Positions 54,284 to 64,000 of a DNA stretch of 64,000 nt are shown one piece after another. This stretch comes from Tritrichomonas musculus (Eukaryota > Parabasalia > Tritrichomonadida > Tritrichomonadidae). Each line of letters starts with the position of its first letter. The stretch's first letter is position 1. Position numbers and translations under genes: made by a program. The DNA lies in assembly GCA_039105265.1 (NCBI GenBank), contig JAPFFF010000016.1:186001-250000 (forward strand), in the 5' to 3' direction. The notes under the pieces were generated by a model that searched no databases, was not told where the DNA came from, and saw nothing but the letters and a program-made list of their open reading frames with translations.

Positions 54284-54546
54284 TTAAGGATATGCAATTG
54301 GATAACCCTTCATGGTTTAGGAGGCTCCACAGCATAAAAAGGTGTGTTAGAGACAGCTGTTTGGAAATCTTTCAACTATCAGTCAGTTACCGTAGCGAGC
54401 TCGTTAAGCCACTTCGCTGCTACAGCATCTTAATAGTTAAAAGCTATCCCAACAACTACCTCACCCCACCCCCACCTCTTTATGCAGTGGAGCCTCTTAA
54501 ACCATGAAGGGTTATCCAATTGCCTATCCTTAATGTTAACTACTTC
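54273..54546. repeat. Fold-back repeat with ~70-bp arms
   Basis: AAGTAGTTAACATTAAGGAT through GGAGGCTCCACAGCATAAA at the left is matched inverted at the right end, with a few mismatches. The ~130-bp loop has higher GC and a C-rich patch (54465-54478). The transcribed form would be a very stable hairpin. Confidence 0.85.
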
Positions 54547-55640
54547 CTATAACGTACTCATGAGGTCCCTTATGCACCTCCCATAATACCTCACATCACA
54601 TCAAGCCTCATCAACATCACATCTCATGAGGTCCCTTATGCATCACATCATCAAGCCTCATCAATATCACATCAAACCTCATCTCAACTCATTCTTACAT
54701 AACACTCTAAATGACAATACCTAATGACTTGAAGATAATGACACAATTGAGTTTCCAATATATACATCTCAAGAGACATAACAGAATTATGACTGTTGCA
54801 AAATATCAAAACATATTGTCCATAGGTGTATCAATGTTCTTTTCATTAATGATAAAAATATATTTGCCTTCTGTTATAAGCAATTTAGAAAGAGTGCATT
54901 ATCAAAAAGCTAAATGGTGATTTCATCAACATCACATCAAACCTCATCAACTCACATCATGAGGTCCATAATGCAACATCATATCATCAAGCCTCATCTC
55001 AACTCATTTTTAATAACACTCTAAATGACAATACCTAATGATTTGAAGATAATGACACAATACTGAAATTATAAATTGAAGTTTCCAATATATACATCTC
55101 AAGAGACACAACAAATTTATGACTGTTGCAAAAATATCAAAACATATGATGCCCATGGTCGTATCAATGTTCATATCATTAATGATAAAAATATATGTGG
55201 ATTCTGTTATAAGCAATTTAGAGTGCATTATTAAAAGCTAATGGTGATTACATTGATGAGACATTATAACTGAAAATGGAATATGTACCACTTAAGGGAT
55301 TCAATGATTATGTGATTATGACAAGCTACCAATATGACATCAGGAACAAAACAACAAAACACAAATGTGGTATGATATATTCAAAGAGAGATGGTATACT
55401 TATCAACATCAAAGGTAATGTCCATGAGGAAGCATAGATTGATTGCAAACAATTCCATAGATGAAGACATCATGAGACATCCTGTGTACAACATCAATGG
55501 AGACTTGTTTGATAACCATTTAGACAACTTAACAATCCATCAATATGAAATCAACATCACATGACAGCTTCATAAACATCTCAACATCACCTCATCAACA
55601 TCACATCTCATGAGGTCCCTTATGCATCACATCATAACTT
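54547..55640 (+). pseudogene. Remnant region with tandem ~310-bp duplication and a decayed NUMOD4/HNH-nuclease gene
   Basis: A block at about 54700-54925 recurs at about 55010-55240 with small changes. From 55274 the plus strand reads MEYVPLKGFNDYVIMTSYQY, the NUMOD4-like opening of trichomonad HNH proteins. Then, in another frame near 55475-55558, it reads YNINGDLFDNHLDNLTIHQ, the HINGDxxDNxxxNL core of HNH endonucleases. Stops and shifts separate the parts. Interspersed CATCACATC and CATGAGGTCCCTTATGCA words recur at both ends of the region. Confidence 0.65.
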
Positions 55641-55875
55641 CATCATTTCCACGGTTATAAATTTAAATCAAATGTAGAAAATTTTTTTTCATTAATTTTT
55701 TTTTCATAAAGTTTGAATTAAAAAAAATGGTCGTACAACTGAATTTTTGCAGTAAAACTCAATGATTGATTTGTTTAAACTAATTATATTTTATTATTAT
55801 AATAATAATTAGTTTTATAAATATTTGCATCGTACATAATTCAAATTCAAATAAAAACTAAAAGGATATAAGTAT
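55641..55875. other. Intergenic, no gene seen
   Basis: Short AT-rich spacer. Confidence 0.4.
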
Positions 55876-57298
55876 ATACCCCCAACTCGCTACAAATGAT
55901 AATTTTTTTGTACGTTATTAAGATAAATTTTAACGAATTAAATTTGAATGAAATTGTGAGAGATAATTGAATGAAAAAACGTATAAAATTAAAAAATAGC
56001 TCATAAGTAAAGAAGAAAAAAAGATTTTTAAAAACGAATATCAATTTTATTAATAGTATGTCAAGATGCTTTAGTGATAGTATAATGAAGAAAAAAGAAG
56101 ATGATAAAATTTTAATTATCTAAATATTCTGTTAAAATGAAAGAGATATGCAAAAATTGCTTATTGATTAATATTGCTTACCCTAAGTACCTGATATTTA
56201 TGCAATTAATAGCGCTCCGATTTTTTTTTTCCTCGTTTCTAAGAAAATAATTTGCAAATTATTCTGGCGGCTTTTAGTTTTTTCCAATTTGGTATGAGAA
56301 AATATAATGTTGCTTTAAAGGTGTATTTAATCATTAAAACAAAAATTAAAAATTTTCACTTTTTTCCTCCAAAATCATATTATTTGTAATTTTTACAAAG
56401 AATTAAAAGAGATTTAAATATGAATCACCTCCAATGTAATTTGGGACCAATAGTAGAATTAAATGAATAAATAAAATTGGCAGCGATATAAGAAGGTTAT
56501 TAGATTTGAATAAAATGTTGGAGTATTGTTTAAATTTCGAGTAAAAAGCCATAATTATTGCTATATTTGTATAATATAAGTTATTTTATAATGTAAAACT
56601 GGCTTTAAACGTAGAAAAAAATTCGAATATTTGTTGGAGAAAAATTAAAGAGAAGAAAACAGGTAAAAATAAGAAAAGGCAAAACATTAATTAAAAAAGA
56701 AAAGATTAGATGAAGAAAAAAGCAATTTATATAATCAAATTTAAGTGAAATGTTTGATTTTCAAATCTCTGGAAATAATGAAGAAAATGCTGGTTTTGGT
56801 GTGAAGCAGCGTATTAAAAAGTTAAAATCAAGTAATAAAAAATATATTTTGTATCAAAAAATTGAGTTTGAGCGTAAAAGAATTTGGAAAAATTAAGAGA
56901 TGATAACCCTGAAAGAGGATATATTAAAGATCTAACGTAGTTCAATTGATTTATCAATAAGAAAACCCTGAATTAGCTTGAATAAAGGATATTGATCTTG
57001 AAAATCGGTCTTTGTTATTTGCCAAATATGACCAACTTGGCACTTTTTTTACTATAAAAGATATAAAAAAATGATATTTCCTTATTTACTCTATATCAAT
57101 AATGTTATTAGACTATAAACCATATAATTTCAATTTTAATTTATATAGTTATTTAGTATTTATCTAAAAAAAATTGGTGTTAAGTTGTTTAAGAATAAAA
57201 TTGTTAACTTGATAAAAATTTTTCATTTTTTTAGTTAACAAAAAATATGATAACAATAACGTATAAAAAAATTATCATTTGTAGCGAGTTGGGGGTAT
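55876..57298. mobile_element. TIR element (1.42 kb), unclassified DNA transposon remnant
   Basis: The left end begins ATACCCCCAACTCGCTACAA and continues for ~44 bp. It is matched inverted at the right end with one mismatch. TAT on both sides is a possible 3-bp duplication. The interior has Lys/Glu-rich protein-like pieces on the plus strand (about 56640-57000) with many stops, but no intact gene. Confidence 0.85.
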
Positions 57299-57660
57299 TA
57301 TATTTTATCTCAATTTACTTTATAAAAATTTAGAATAGCGATAACTTTTTATATAATTTATTCTAATTATTAATTCTTTTCATATCTTTTTATATGCTTT
57401 TAAAACATTAAGTGTTATATAAAAATAGTTATTATCTTAATATAATAAAACAAAACCCCAAAAAAATAAGACCTGAACTTATCCAGCCATCATATTGTTT
57501 TAAAATATTTTGGATAATAATTAATTTAAGTATATTATTATTTGCATTTGTAATTATAATTGTAAACTATTTTATTTCTTTTTGATTAAGATATTTTTAT
57601 AAAAAAAATTTTCAGTTATTTTTTTTCATAAAGCTCGTAGAATTTAATTTTTTTATTTTT
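57299..57660. other. Intergenic, no gene seen
   Basis: AT-rich, ending in a long T-tract. Confidence 0.5.
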
Positions 57661-57667
57661 TATTTTT

Positions 57668-57668
<1 letters not shown>

Positions 57669-57709
<41 letters not shown>
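57669..57709. repeat. Poly(T) tract, ~41 nt
   Basis: The longest homopolymer in the window, directly before the minisatellite. Confidence 0.9.
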
Positions 57710-57713
<4 letters not shown>

Positions 57714-57747
57714 AATTTATCAAAAAGAAATAAAATAGTTTAATCTC

Positions 57748-57812
57748 ATACCCAGATAAATCCCACAGCCAGATAAATCCCACAACCAGATAATCCTACC
57801 GCCAGATAATAT
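57748..57812. repeat. Short tandem repeat, CCAGATAAATCCCACA unit
   Basis: About four degenerate 16-18 bp units. Confidence 0.8.
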
Positions 57813-57824
57813 TATCTTAAATAT

Positions 57825-58765
57825 TGACAAACATTGATGCTAACAACAGACAAACATAGATGCTAACAACAGAAAAACATCGATGCTAACAACAGAAAAA
57901 CATCGATGCTAACAACAGATAAACATCTATGCTAACAACAGATAAACATCTATGCTAACGACAGACAAACATCGATGCTAACAACAGAAAAACATCGATG
58001 CTAACAACAGAAAAACATCGATGCTACAACAGACAAACATCGATGCTAACAACAGACAAACATCGATGCTAACAACAGACAAACATCGATGCTAACAACA
58101 TACAAACATCAATGCTAACAACAGATAAACATAGATGCTACAACAGACAAACATAGATGCTAACAACAGACAAACATAGATGCTAACAACAGAAAAACAT
58201 AGATGCTACAACAGACAAACATAGATGCTACAACATACAAACATAGATGCTAACAACAGAAAAACATCGATGCTAACAACAGAAAAACATCGATGCTAAC
58301 AACAGATAAACATCTATGCTAACAACAGATAAACATCTATGCTAACAACAGATAAACATAGATGCTAACAACAGATAAACATCTATGCTAACAACAGAAA
58401 AACATCAATGCTAACAACAGATAAACATAGATGCTACAACAAACAAACATAGATGCTAACAACAGACAAACATTGATGCTTACAACAGAAAAACATAGAT
58501 GCTACAACAGACAAACATTGATGCTTACAACATGCAAACATAGATGCTAACAACAGAAAAACATCAATGCTAACAACAGATAAACATAGATGCTACAACA
58601 GATAAACATAGATGCTAACAACAGACAAACATAGATGCTAACAACAGAAAAACATAGATGCTAACAACAGAAAAACATCGATTCTTACAACAGATAAACA
58701 TCTATGCTAACAACAGATAAACATCTATGCTAACGACAGACAAACATTGATGTTAATAACTGATT
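57825..58765. repeat. Minisatellite, 23-bp unit, ~41 copies
   Basis: Unit ACAAACATCGATGCTAACAACAG (shown in parts: ACAAACATCGATGCT then AACAACAG). Variants differ at a few positions (CGAT/AGAT/CTAT; ACAAAC/AAAAAC/ATAAAC), and some units are one base shorter. Variants are interspersed in blocks, as expected from repeated unequal exchange. There is no open frame across it. Confidence 0.95.
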
Positions 58766-59642
58766 CGCGTTTTTGCTAATTACAAACTTTTGTTAGTTTT
58801 TTTACAGAAAGCATTAATAAAGTTTTTTATGCTATGCTAATTTTAGAATAAAATTTTGACTAAATTATTGTTTATTTGAATGTCTTTTATATAGATATTA
58901 TCTTTTTTCTAAAAGAAAAAAATTGTGTACTAGACACTTTTTGAACGCAGTTCAAAAAGTGGCGTTCCTTGTTATTGAAAGAATATAATTCATTTTTTAG
59001 CTAAAAATGCAGAAAAATTGAATTTGTTGAATTATTAAATGATGATTTTAAAAAAATTGGACGTTACAGGAGTCCAATGAAGAATATAATTTTATTTATA
59101 TGCATTTACTTTCTAATATATTTGAATTTCATTCCAAATCAAATGTCAGTTTTTTCTAAAAATGAAGATTTAGTTGATTGGTTTCAAAAATATAAAAAGT
59201 CTAATATTTCAATTACTGAAGGATTTCGTCAAAAAACAAAATATTATTTGTATAACACATAGTATACCCATTCAAATGACATCTATATTTTTTAAATGAT
59301 ACAAAAATTTAAGAAATCGATAATTATTGAATTTTAATTAAAGTCTTTATTTCAACAATTACATTTTATAATATTTGATATAAAATATATAAATCATATA
59401 ATATAATTATTAAATAAATTATTCATTAAGATAAATATAAATATATTTAATTTTATTTTTTATTCAATTTAGTTGTATACTACCTTTGAATATAGTAAAT
59501 AATAATTGAGAGTCGTTACATTTAAATTCATATCTTAATATGTAATTTATTATTTTATTATATTATAATAATTATATGATATATATAAAATATATAACAA
59601 TTATATATTAATAATATAATTTTAAAATACTTTTTTTTTTTT
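58766..59642. other. Intergenic, one doubtful small reading frame
   Basis: An ATG frame at 59077-59262 (61 codons) starts with a signal-peptide-like hydrophobic run but has no other support. A perfect small hairpin (CACTTTTTGAAC / GTTCAAAAAGTG) lies at 58937-58964. Confidence 0.35.
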
Positions 59643-59646
59643 TTAA

Positions 59647-59976
59647 GGGACCACTATCAAATTGTGTTTAAAAAATTCTATGAGTTATCACAAAATCAAT
59701 TGTCTTAAAAAAATTTATTTCTTGAGTATTTTTGCTATATTTTGGCATATATAAATTATATAAATTATATATCATTTATTTCTATTCTTATTTTAAGCCT
59801 ATTCCCTTTTTTCAATATAAAATAAAAGTTGAGAGGATGTAAAAATTTTAAAAAAATGATCGGAATGGTGAAATTTTAAAGATTTAAACTTTTTCTGAAA
59901 TAATAACCATTGAATCTTATTTTCTATGAGTTTTTTCAATATTGAAATGTTTACAAAAAAATATGATAGTGGTCCC
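59647..59976. mobile_element. TTAA-flanked MITE, family 2 (330 bp)
   Basis: Ends GGGACCACTATCA and inverted TGATAGTGGTCCC lie exactly inside TTAA at both sides. No coding. Confidence 0.88.
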
Positions 59977-60563
59977 TTAATAATAAAATTAAATTATTAA
60001 TTATGATATATTTAATGCGATAGAAAACAAGATATTACTATAAAAAAATAATGACTTTTGAATTCAAATGCTGATCGTAATAGGCAAATTTTTAACTTTG
60101 AATAATTTTGTTAAAACTTTTCTATAAAAATCATTTTATTAATCATTTATATCATAAAAGTATCATATATTTGCTTTTTGGCTGGTATAAATTGGAATTT
60201 CTTGCCGAATAATGTTGGACTTAGCTAATGTATATTAAATTAGATATGTAATTTTTTTGATGATTTGATGAAATGAAGCTCCAAAACATAAAATATCCTG
60301 TTGATTATGGATAATCATCATTAGGAATTTATATTTCTAAAAAAATAAACTTAAATAAGTAAATCATATTTCTGTTACGAAAAATGTAGCGCACCAAATT
60401 AGATGAAATTTAGCCATCAGAAAATACATATATGATAACGATGATTTTATCAATAATTCAAAAATTTGTTATGAAATTGGAGAGAAAAGACGGATTTGAA
60501 ATTGAGAGGAAATCTTGTAAAGTTCTCAATTCTGATTTTAAAAAACATAAATTTCTCATTTAA
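59977..60563. other. Intergenic, no gene seen
   Basis: AT-rich spacer between two TTAA elements. Confidence 0.5.
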
Positions 60564-60803
60564 GGTACAAATCCAGTACGTTATTTTTTGAATAGGAGAA
60601 CGTTTATTATTTGAATAGTTGCATGTCTCTGAAAAAGTTTAAATTGACTAGGTTTGTTTTTGACACTTATTTTACAATTTAAATAAACATTATGACATGT
60701 TATATGAAATGGATGAAAATAATCGTTTTTTATTTAACATGTCATCATATTCTTTGAGAATGTCAAAAAAAATAGCGGTTATTAAACGTACTGGATTTGT
60801 ACC
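60564..60803. mobile_element. TTAA-flanked MITE, family 1 copy B (240 bp)
   Basis: Same ends, length and orientation as 44366-44605, with about six base differences. TTAA on both sides. Confidence 0.93.
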
Positions 60804-60904
60804 TTAAAATAATAAATGTAATAAATCTAATAGATTAAAATTTTTATTATATTTGTGCTTTATAAAAATTCAAACTATAAATTTAAAATATTCAAAATCA
60901 ATCG

Positions 60905-61827
60905 ATAGGGGGGTTAACCGCCAAGAAAATGTCAAAAAAGTATTTTTATAAAGATTTGATTAAATAAAATAATTATTCTAATTCTTTATACACAGTAATA
61001 TATATTTTTATGCTCAAATTAAAAATTCGCTTATTTTGCCAGGAATTATAGAGGAAATAAAAATTCAATCAAAAAATTTGAAAATTCCCACTTTTTCATA
61101 TAACTATAATTCTCTTTCAAGCCAAAATATCTTATGAATTAAATATTATGGTGTAAAATATTTAAATAAATTATAATTATAAAATATAAAATAATTTAAA
61201 TAAATTATAAAAAAAACAAAAAATGATATCTCTACAATGAAGAGTTAAATCAAATAAAACAGTATATTAAAATATGAAATTTTTTAGGAATTATTTATTT
61301 ATATATCACAATAATTGAAATTTTAACAGTTAAAAGTAGTGTTATTTCATAAAATTATTGATATATATTTCAAAAAAAAAAAAAGTAATAAATGTTTGTT
61401 TACTTTTGATTGTTTAACCATTTCTTAATAGATGGTTATGGTTATTTTTCTTCAATTTTTGTTTTTCATAAGGAGAAATAATAAATCTTAGAAAATATCT
61501 TTCATTTGATGTTTTTTAATAATTTTTTGAGGGTTTTATTGAATAAAATTGAATATTTGTTTTATAATAAGGAGTTTAAATCCAAAAATATATTAGATAA
61601 TTGCTTTTTATAATGATTTTTAATAAGTAAAAAATGTAATTTATATCACATGTCATTAAAACTTTGATCTCTTATAACTCCTGGCAAAATAAAGGAAATT
61701 TTTTTTAATGCAATTTTTTATTATTCATAAATGCTGCTATATTTATTTAATAATTTATTTTGCATTGATCTTTAGATTTTTTTTTCTCTCAATTTTATGA
61801 CAACGGTTGAGCGGTTGACCCCTCTAT
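60905..61827. mobile_element. Fold-back TIR element (923 bp) with 8-bp target duplication
   Basis: Ends ATAGGGGGGTTAACCGC and inverted ATAGAGGGGTCAACCGC. ATCAATCG is present on both sides (60897-60904, 61828-61835). A second inverted block containing TTATTTTGCCAGGA lies further in (about 61033 and 61690). No coding. The 8-bp duplication fits hAT or P types. Confidence 0.88.
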
Positions 61828-61835
61828 ATCAATCG

Positions 61836-62543
61836 TTTTTCGAAATCAAAATTTTGAAAAAATTATAAACGGTTTAGTGTCTACCGTTCTCATTATCTCA
61901 ATTTTTTTTTGAGCCAATTTAAGTCGAAACTATATCATACATTAATAATTAAATAATAACAAACGAGACACATTTTTTAAATAGTATAAAAATGATTTTT
62001 ATCATGTTTTTATTACTTTTTTTTCTTCTAAATAATAGATTTTTCTATTAATTACAAAATTTCTATAGTTTACATATTTTTATATTTTTTTCAGTGGTTT
62101 ATATTTTTCTAACTCAGAAAAAAAAAAAAAAAAAAACATATATCACCACAAGTCGGCCCCGTGGACGAAAATAATAATAATAAAAATATATCATTATAAT
62201 GCTCATAAAAAATAATTAATATATACAAATTTTGGTGCGAATCTAAATCACTTCACCCTGCCCGCACCTCGGAATAAAAACGGTTTTTGTACTTGAAAAA
62301 AATTACAGAGGTTATAAATCAATTATCAATTGCGAGAATCAGAAAATAACAAGTCTAATCATAATAACATCAGTTTTTGAGTAGTGATGCCGAAATTCTG
62401 AAGTTTCATGCGTTATATTAAACTTTTTCTTTGTAAATTTTGGTTCTAAAATTACTGACAAGTTTGAAATAAAATTTTACGTTTAGAATTCAATAAATTT
62501 TAAATAAAATAAAAAACGTACTTTTATATCATTTTATTATTAA
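61836..62543. other. Intergenic, no gene seen
   Basis: AT-rich, with an A-tract near 62117-62136 and a short less AT-rich patch (AAGTCGGCCCCGTGGACG) at 62150. It includes the promoter region of the SAM-domain gene. Confidence 0.5.
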
Positions 62544-63326
62544 ATGGATACTTCTAACTGGACTGTTTCCGATGTTGCTGATTATTTAAAGCAAATTGGT
62601 CTTGGACAATATTCGCAAGCTTTTATTCAAAATGATATTAGCGGTATTGAATTACCTTATCTAAATGAAGAATATTTAATTGAACTTGGCGTCAAAAGCA
62701 TTGGACACCGAATTAAACTTACTCGTTTCATTAAAACTATTAAAAATATAGAAACAAGCTTTCCACCCTTGAAAGCTAATATTGACGAAAGAGATATCAT
62801 TCATCCTCTCCCTGAAAACATTTATCAACAACTTTTTATTAATTCAACATTGGATGAAAATCAAAAATTCGAAAACGAACCAATGAAAGAATGCAATGTT
62901 TGCCATAGAATTTTCAATCAAAAGGTTATCGATTATCACCAAAACCAGTGCCAAGAAACATTTAACAAATGTAAGACTGAATTTAGTAGAAGAGGACTCA
63001 ACGTTACCAATGAAGATATTGTTGATTTGCTTGCTGGCAAAGTTCCTGCTAGTGCCATTAGACTTGAAAAGTGCAAGTTTTGTGGAAAGAAGATTTCTCC
63101 CAAACTTATTGATATTCATCAAAGGCAATGCCAAAGGAAGTTACAAGAAAAAAAGAGAAAAGAAATTATTGCTAATACTGAAAGTAAAGAAAAAGAGGTT
63201 CAAAAAACTGATTATAAAGAAAAGCATAATCAATTGATTGAGTTAATCAAGCAAAACAAAAAGGAAGGACCTAAGTATCAATTACCAATTGAAGACAATT
63301 TGGAAAAAACTGAGTTAAATGCATAA
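62544..63326 (+). CDS. SAM domain protein with two C2HC zinc fingers
   Basis: 260 residues from an ATG at 62544. Residues 5-69 form a SAM domain (WTVSDVADYLKQIGLGQYSQAF, ELPYLNEEYLIELGV, GHRIKLTRFIKTIKN). Two C2HC fingers follow: CNVCHRIFNQKVIDYHQNQC (about 113-132) and CKFCGKKISPKLIDIHQRQC (about 178-197), the zf-C2HC type found in many protist cytoskeletal and ciliary proteins. The C-terminus is Lys-rich and probably helical (KKLQEKKRKEI). It is likely a protein- or nucleic-acid-binding adaptor; partners are unknown. Clear codon structure and intact motifs support a functional gene. Confidence 0.9.
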   Translation: MDTSNWTVSDVADYLKQIGLGQYSQAFIQNDISGIELPYLNEEYLIELGVKSIGHRIKLTRFIKTIKNIETSFPPLKANIDERDIIHPLPENIYQQLFINSTLDENQKFENEPMKECNVCHRIFNQKVIDYHQNQCQETFNKCKTEFSRRGLNVTNEDIVDLLAGKVPASAIRLEKCKFCGKKISPKLIDIHQRQCQRKLQEKKRKEIIANTESKEKEVQKTDYKEKHNQLIELIKQNKKEGPKYQLPIEDNLEKTELNA

Positions 63327-63693
63327 GCATTTATAGCAATAAATTGAAAAACTTCAATAAAACTTCAATTTTTAATATTCAAATCTTTTCAATTTTTCCC
63401 TAATATTTTAACTAGTATTATTCTTTCCTAGCATTTAAAAAATAAGAATCAACATTATTTAACGATTAAAGAAACATAATTTAATAAAAATGTTCAACTC
63501 TTGACAATAAAAGCAAACAATGTATTTGATGTTGCACATTTTTTTTTTATTGCATGAAAATTTTCACACACACAATCATTATTAGATAAGATTGTATGCT
63601 ATATAAACGAAAATCTTTAAATACTTGTATTATGATTAAAATTGATGTTTTCCAATTCTGATCAAATTTGATTGAATTCTAATAGTTAACGTA
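63327..63693. other. Intergenic, no gene seen
   Basis: AT-rich spacer after the SAM-domain gene. Confidence 0.45.
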
Positions 63694-64000
63694 TTCATAA
63701 AATCTAGCAGTAATTTGAAGGGAAACTCAAAGCGTCACTACATTAGCCAAGCTCGAGCCATTTACAGATATAATGTGTGCAAGAAAGTTAGCCAGCTGAA
63801 TAAAGTAATTCAGCTTTTCCTAGCTCAAGCTAGTGAAGATCAATATCATTCATTATTAATTCGGAAAAACTACGAAAAAGCTCTTAGCCAAGTATTTAAG
63901 AATTACGAAAGCTCAATTATTCCACTTCAAAAAGAAACCAATAATTTGCATTACAAAGTTGATTCACAAATTTCTCGCGATTACTTAGATAAAGTTACCG
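63694..64000 (+). CDS. Partial coding region running off the window, no ATG seen
   Basis: From about 63694 the frame reading GNSKRHYISQARAIYRYNV stays open to the window end (QLNKVIQLFLAQASEDQYHS, VFKNYESSIIPLQKET). Codon composition is clearly coding, unlike the spacer before it. No ATG precedes it in frame; the frame closes upstream at a TGA near 63671. It may therefore be a second exon after a small intron, with an AG at about 63709-63710 as one candidate acceptor, or a truncated gene. I do not recognise the helical, Lys/Gln-rich product. Confidence 0.45.

Noticed and set aside
57825-58765. CRISPR-like array
   Set aside because: Repeats are contiguous 22-23 bp units without unique spacers, in a eukaryotic context.
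59077-59262. Small secreted protein gene
   Set aside because: Hydrophobic start only; composition matches the surrounding AT-rich DNA and there is no other support.

Overview
Organism. The window is very AT-rich and eukaryotic. It has single-exon genes separated by short AT-rich spacers, many homopolymer and (TA)n tracts, and a gene set dominated by TKL-type and other Ser/Thr kinases. Some of these kinases are joined to ankyrin, Sel1 or F5/8-type-C (discoidin) modules. It also carries a BTB-like/F5-8C protein, bacterial-looking metabolic genes and a NUMOD4/HNH-type remnant. Together these suggest a parabasalid (trichomonad), most like Tritrichomonas. This is inferred from gene content; no rRNA marker is present.

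Layout. 0-14 kb: kinase territory. It holds an ankyrin/coiled-coil/TKL kinase pseudogene (-), a ~3.3 kb palindrome with two nearly identical divergent kinase genes, a TKL kinase with 14 Sel1 repeats, a flavodoxin-fold reductase and a decayed kinase array. 14-23 kb: an LC8 dynein light chain fused to EF-hands with a CaaX-like tail, an NSUN2/Trm4-like protein lacking both catalytic cysteines, a BTB-like/F5-8C protein and an F5-8C/coiled-coil/TKL kinase. 23-27 kb: two damaged DUF3737 copies in inverted orientation around a SnoaL-like gene. 27-39 kb: the main housekeeping block, with a GAF-domain cyclic-nucleotide phosphodiesterase, tRNA-Arg(CCG), a bromodomain-like/NET protein, a small unknown, LST8, an AGC kinase with PH-like N-terminus and a multi-pass membrane protein. 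39-62 kb: a mobile-element island with nested short TIR elements (TTAA, TA, 8-9 bp target duplications), a young transposon with identical 961-bp direct terminal repeats and a P-element-like transposase, an HNH-nuclease remnant and a ~0.9 kb minisatellite. 62-64 kb: a SAM/zinc-finger protein and the start of another coding region.

How genes fit together. LST8 (TOR-complex subunit) and an AGC kinase ending in an FxxFSF hydrophobic motif lie tail-to-tail. With the phosphodiesterase and many kinases they make this mainly a signalling neighbourhood. Inverted duplication recurs at several scales (kinase palindrome, kinase 3' end copy, DUF3737 pair), and many members are broken.

Best candidate for something undescribed: the 4.07 kb element at 47911-51984. 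Two identical direct repeats, each itself bounded by inverted ends, flank a transposase-like gene, and the whole unit is bracketed by a 7-bp duplication. The LC8-EF-hand-CaaX fusion and the catalytically dead NSUN2-like fusion come next.
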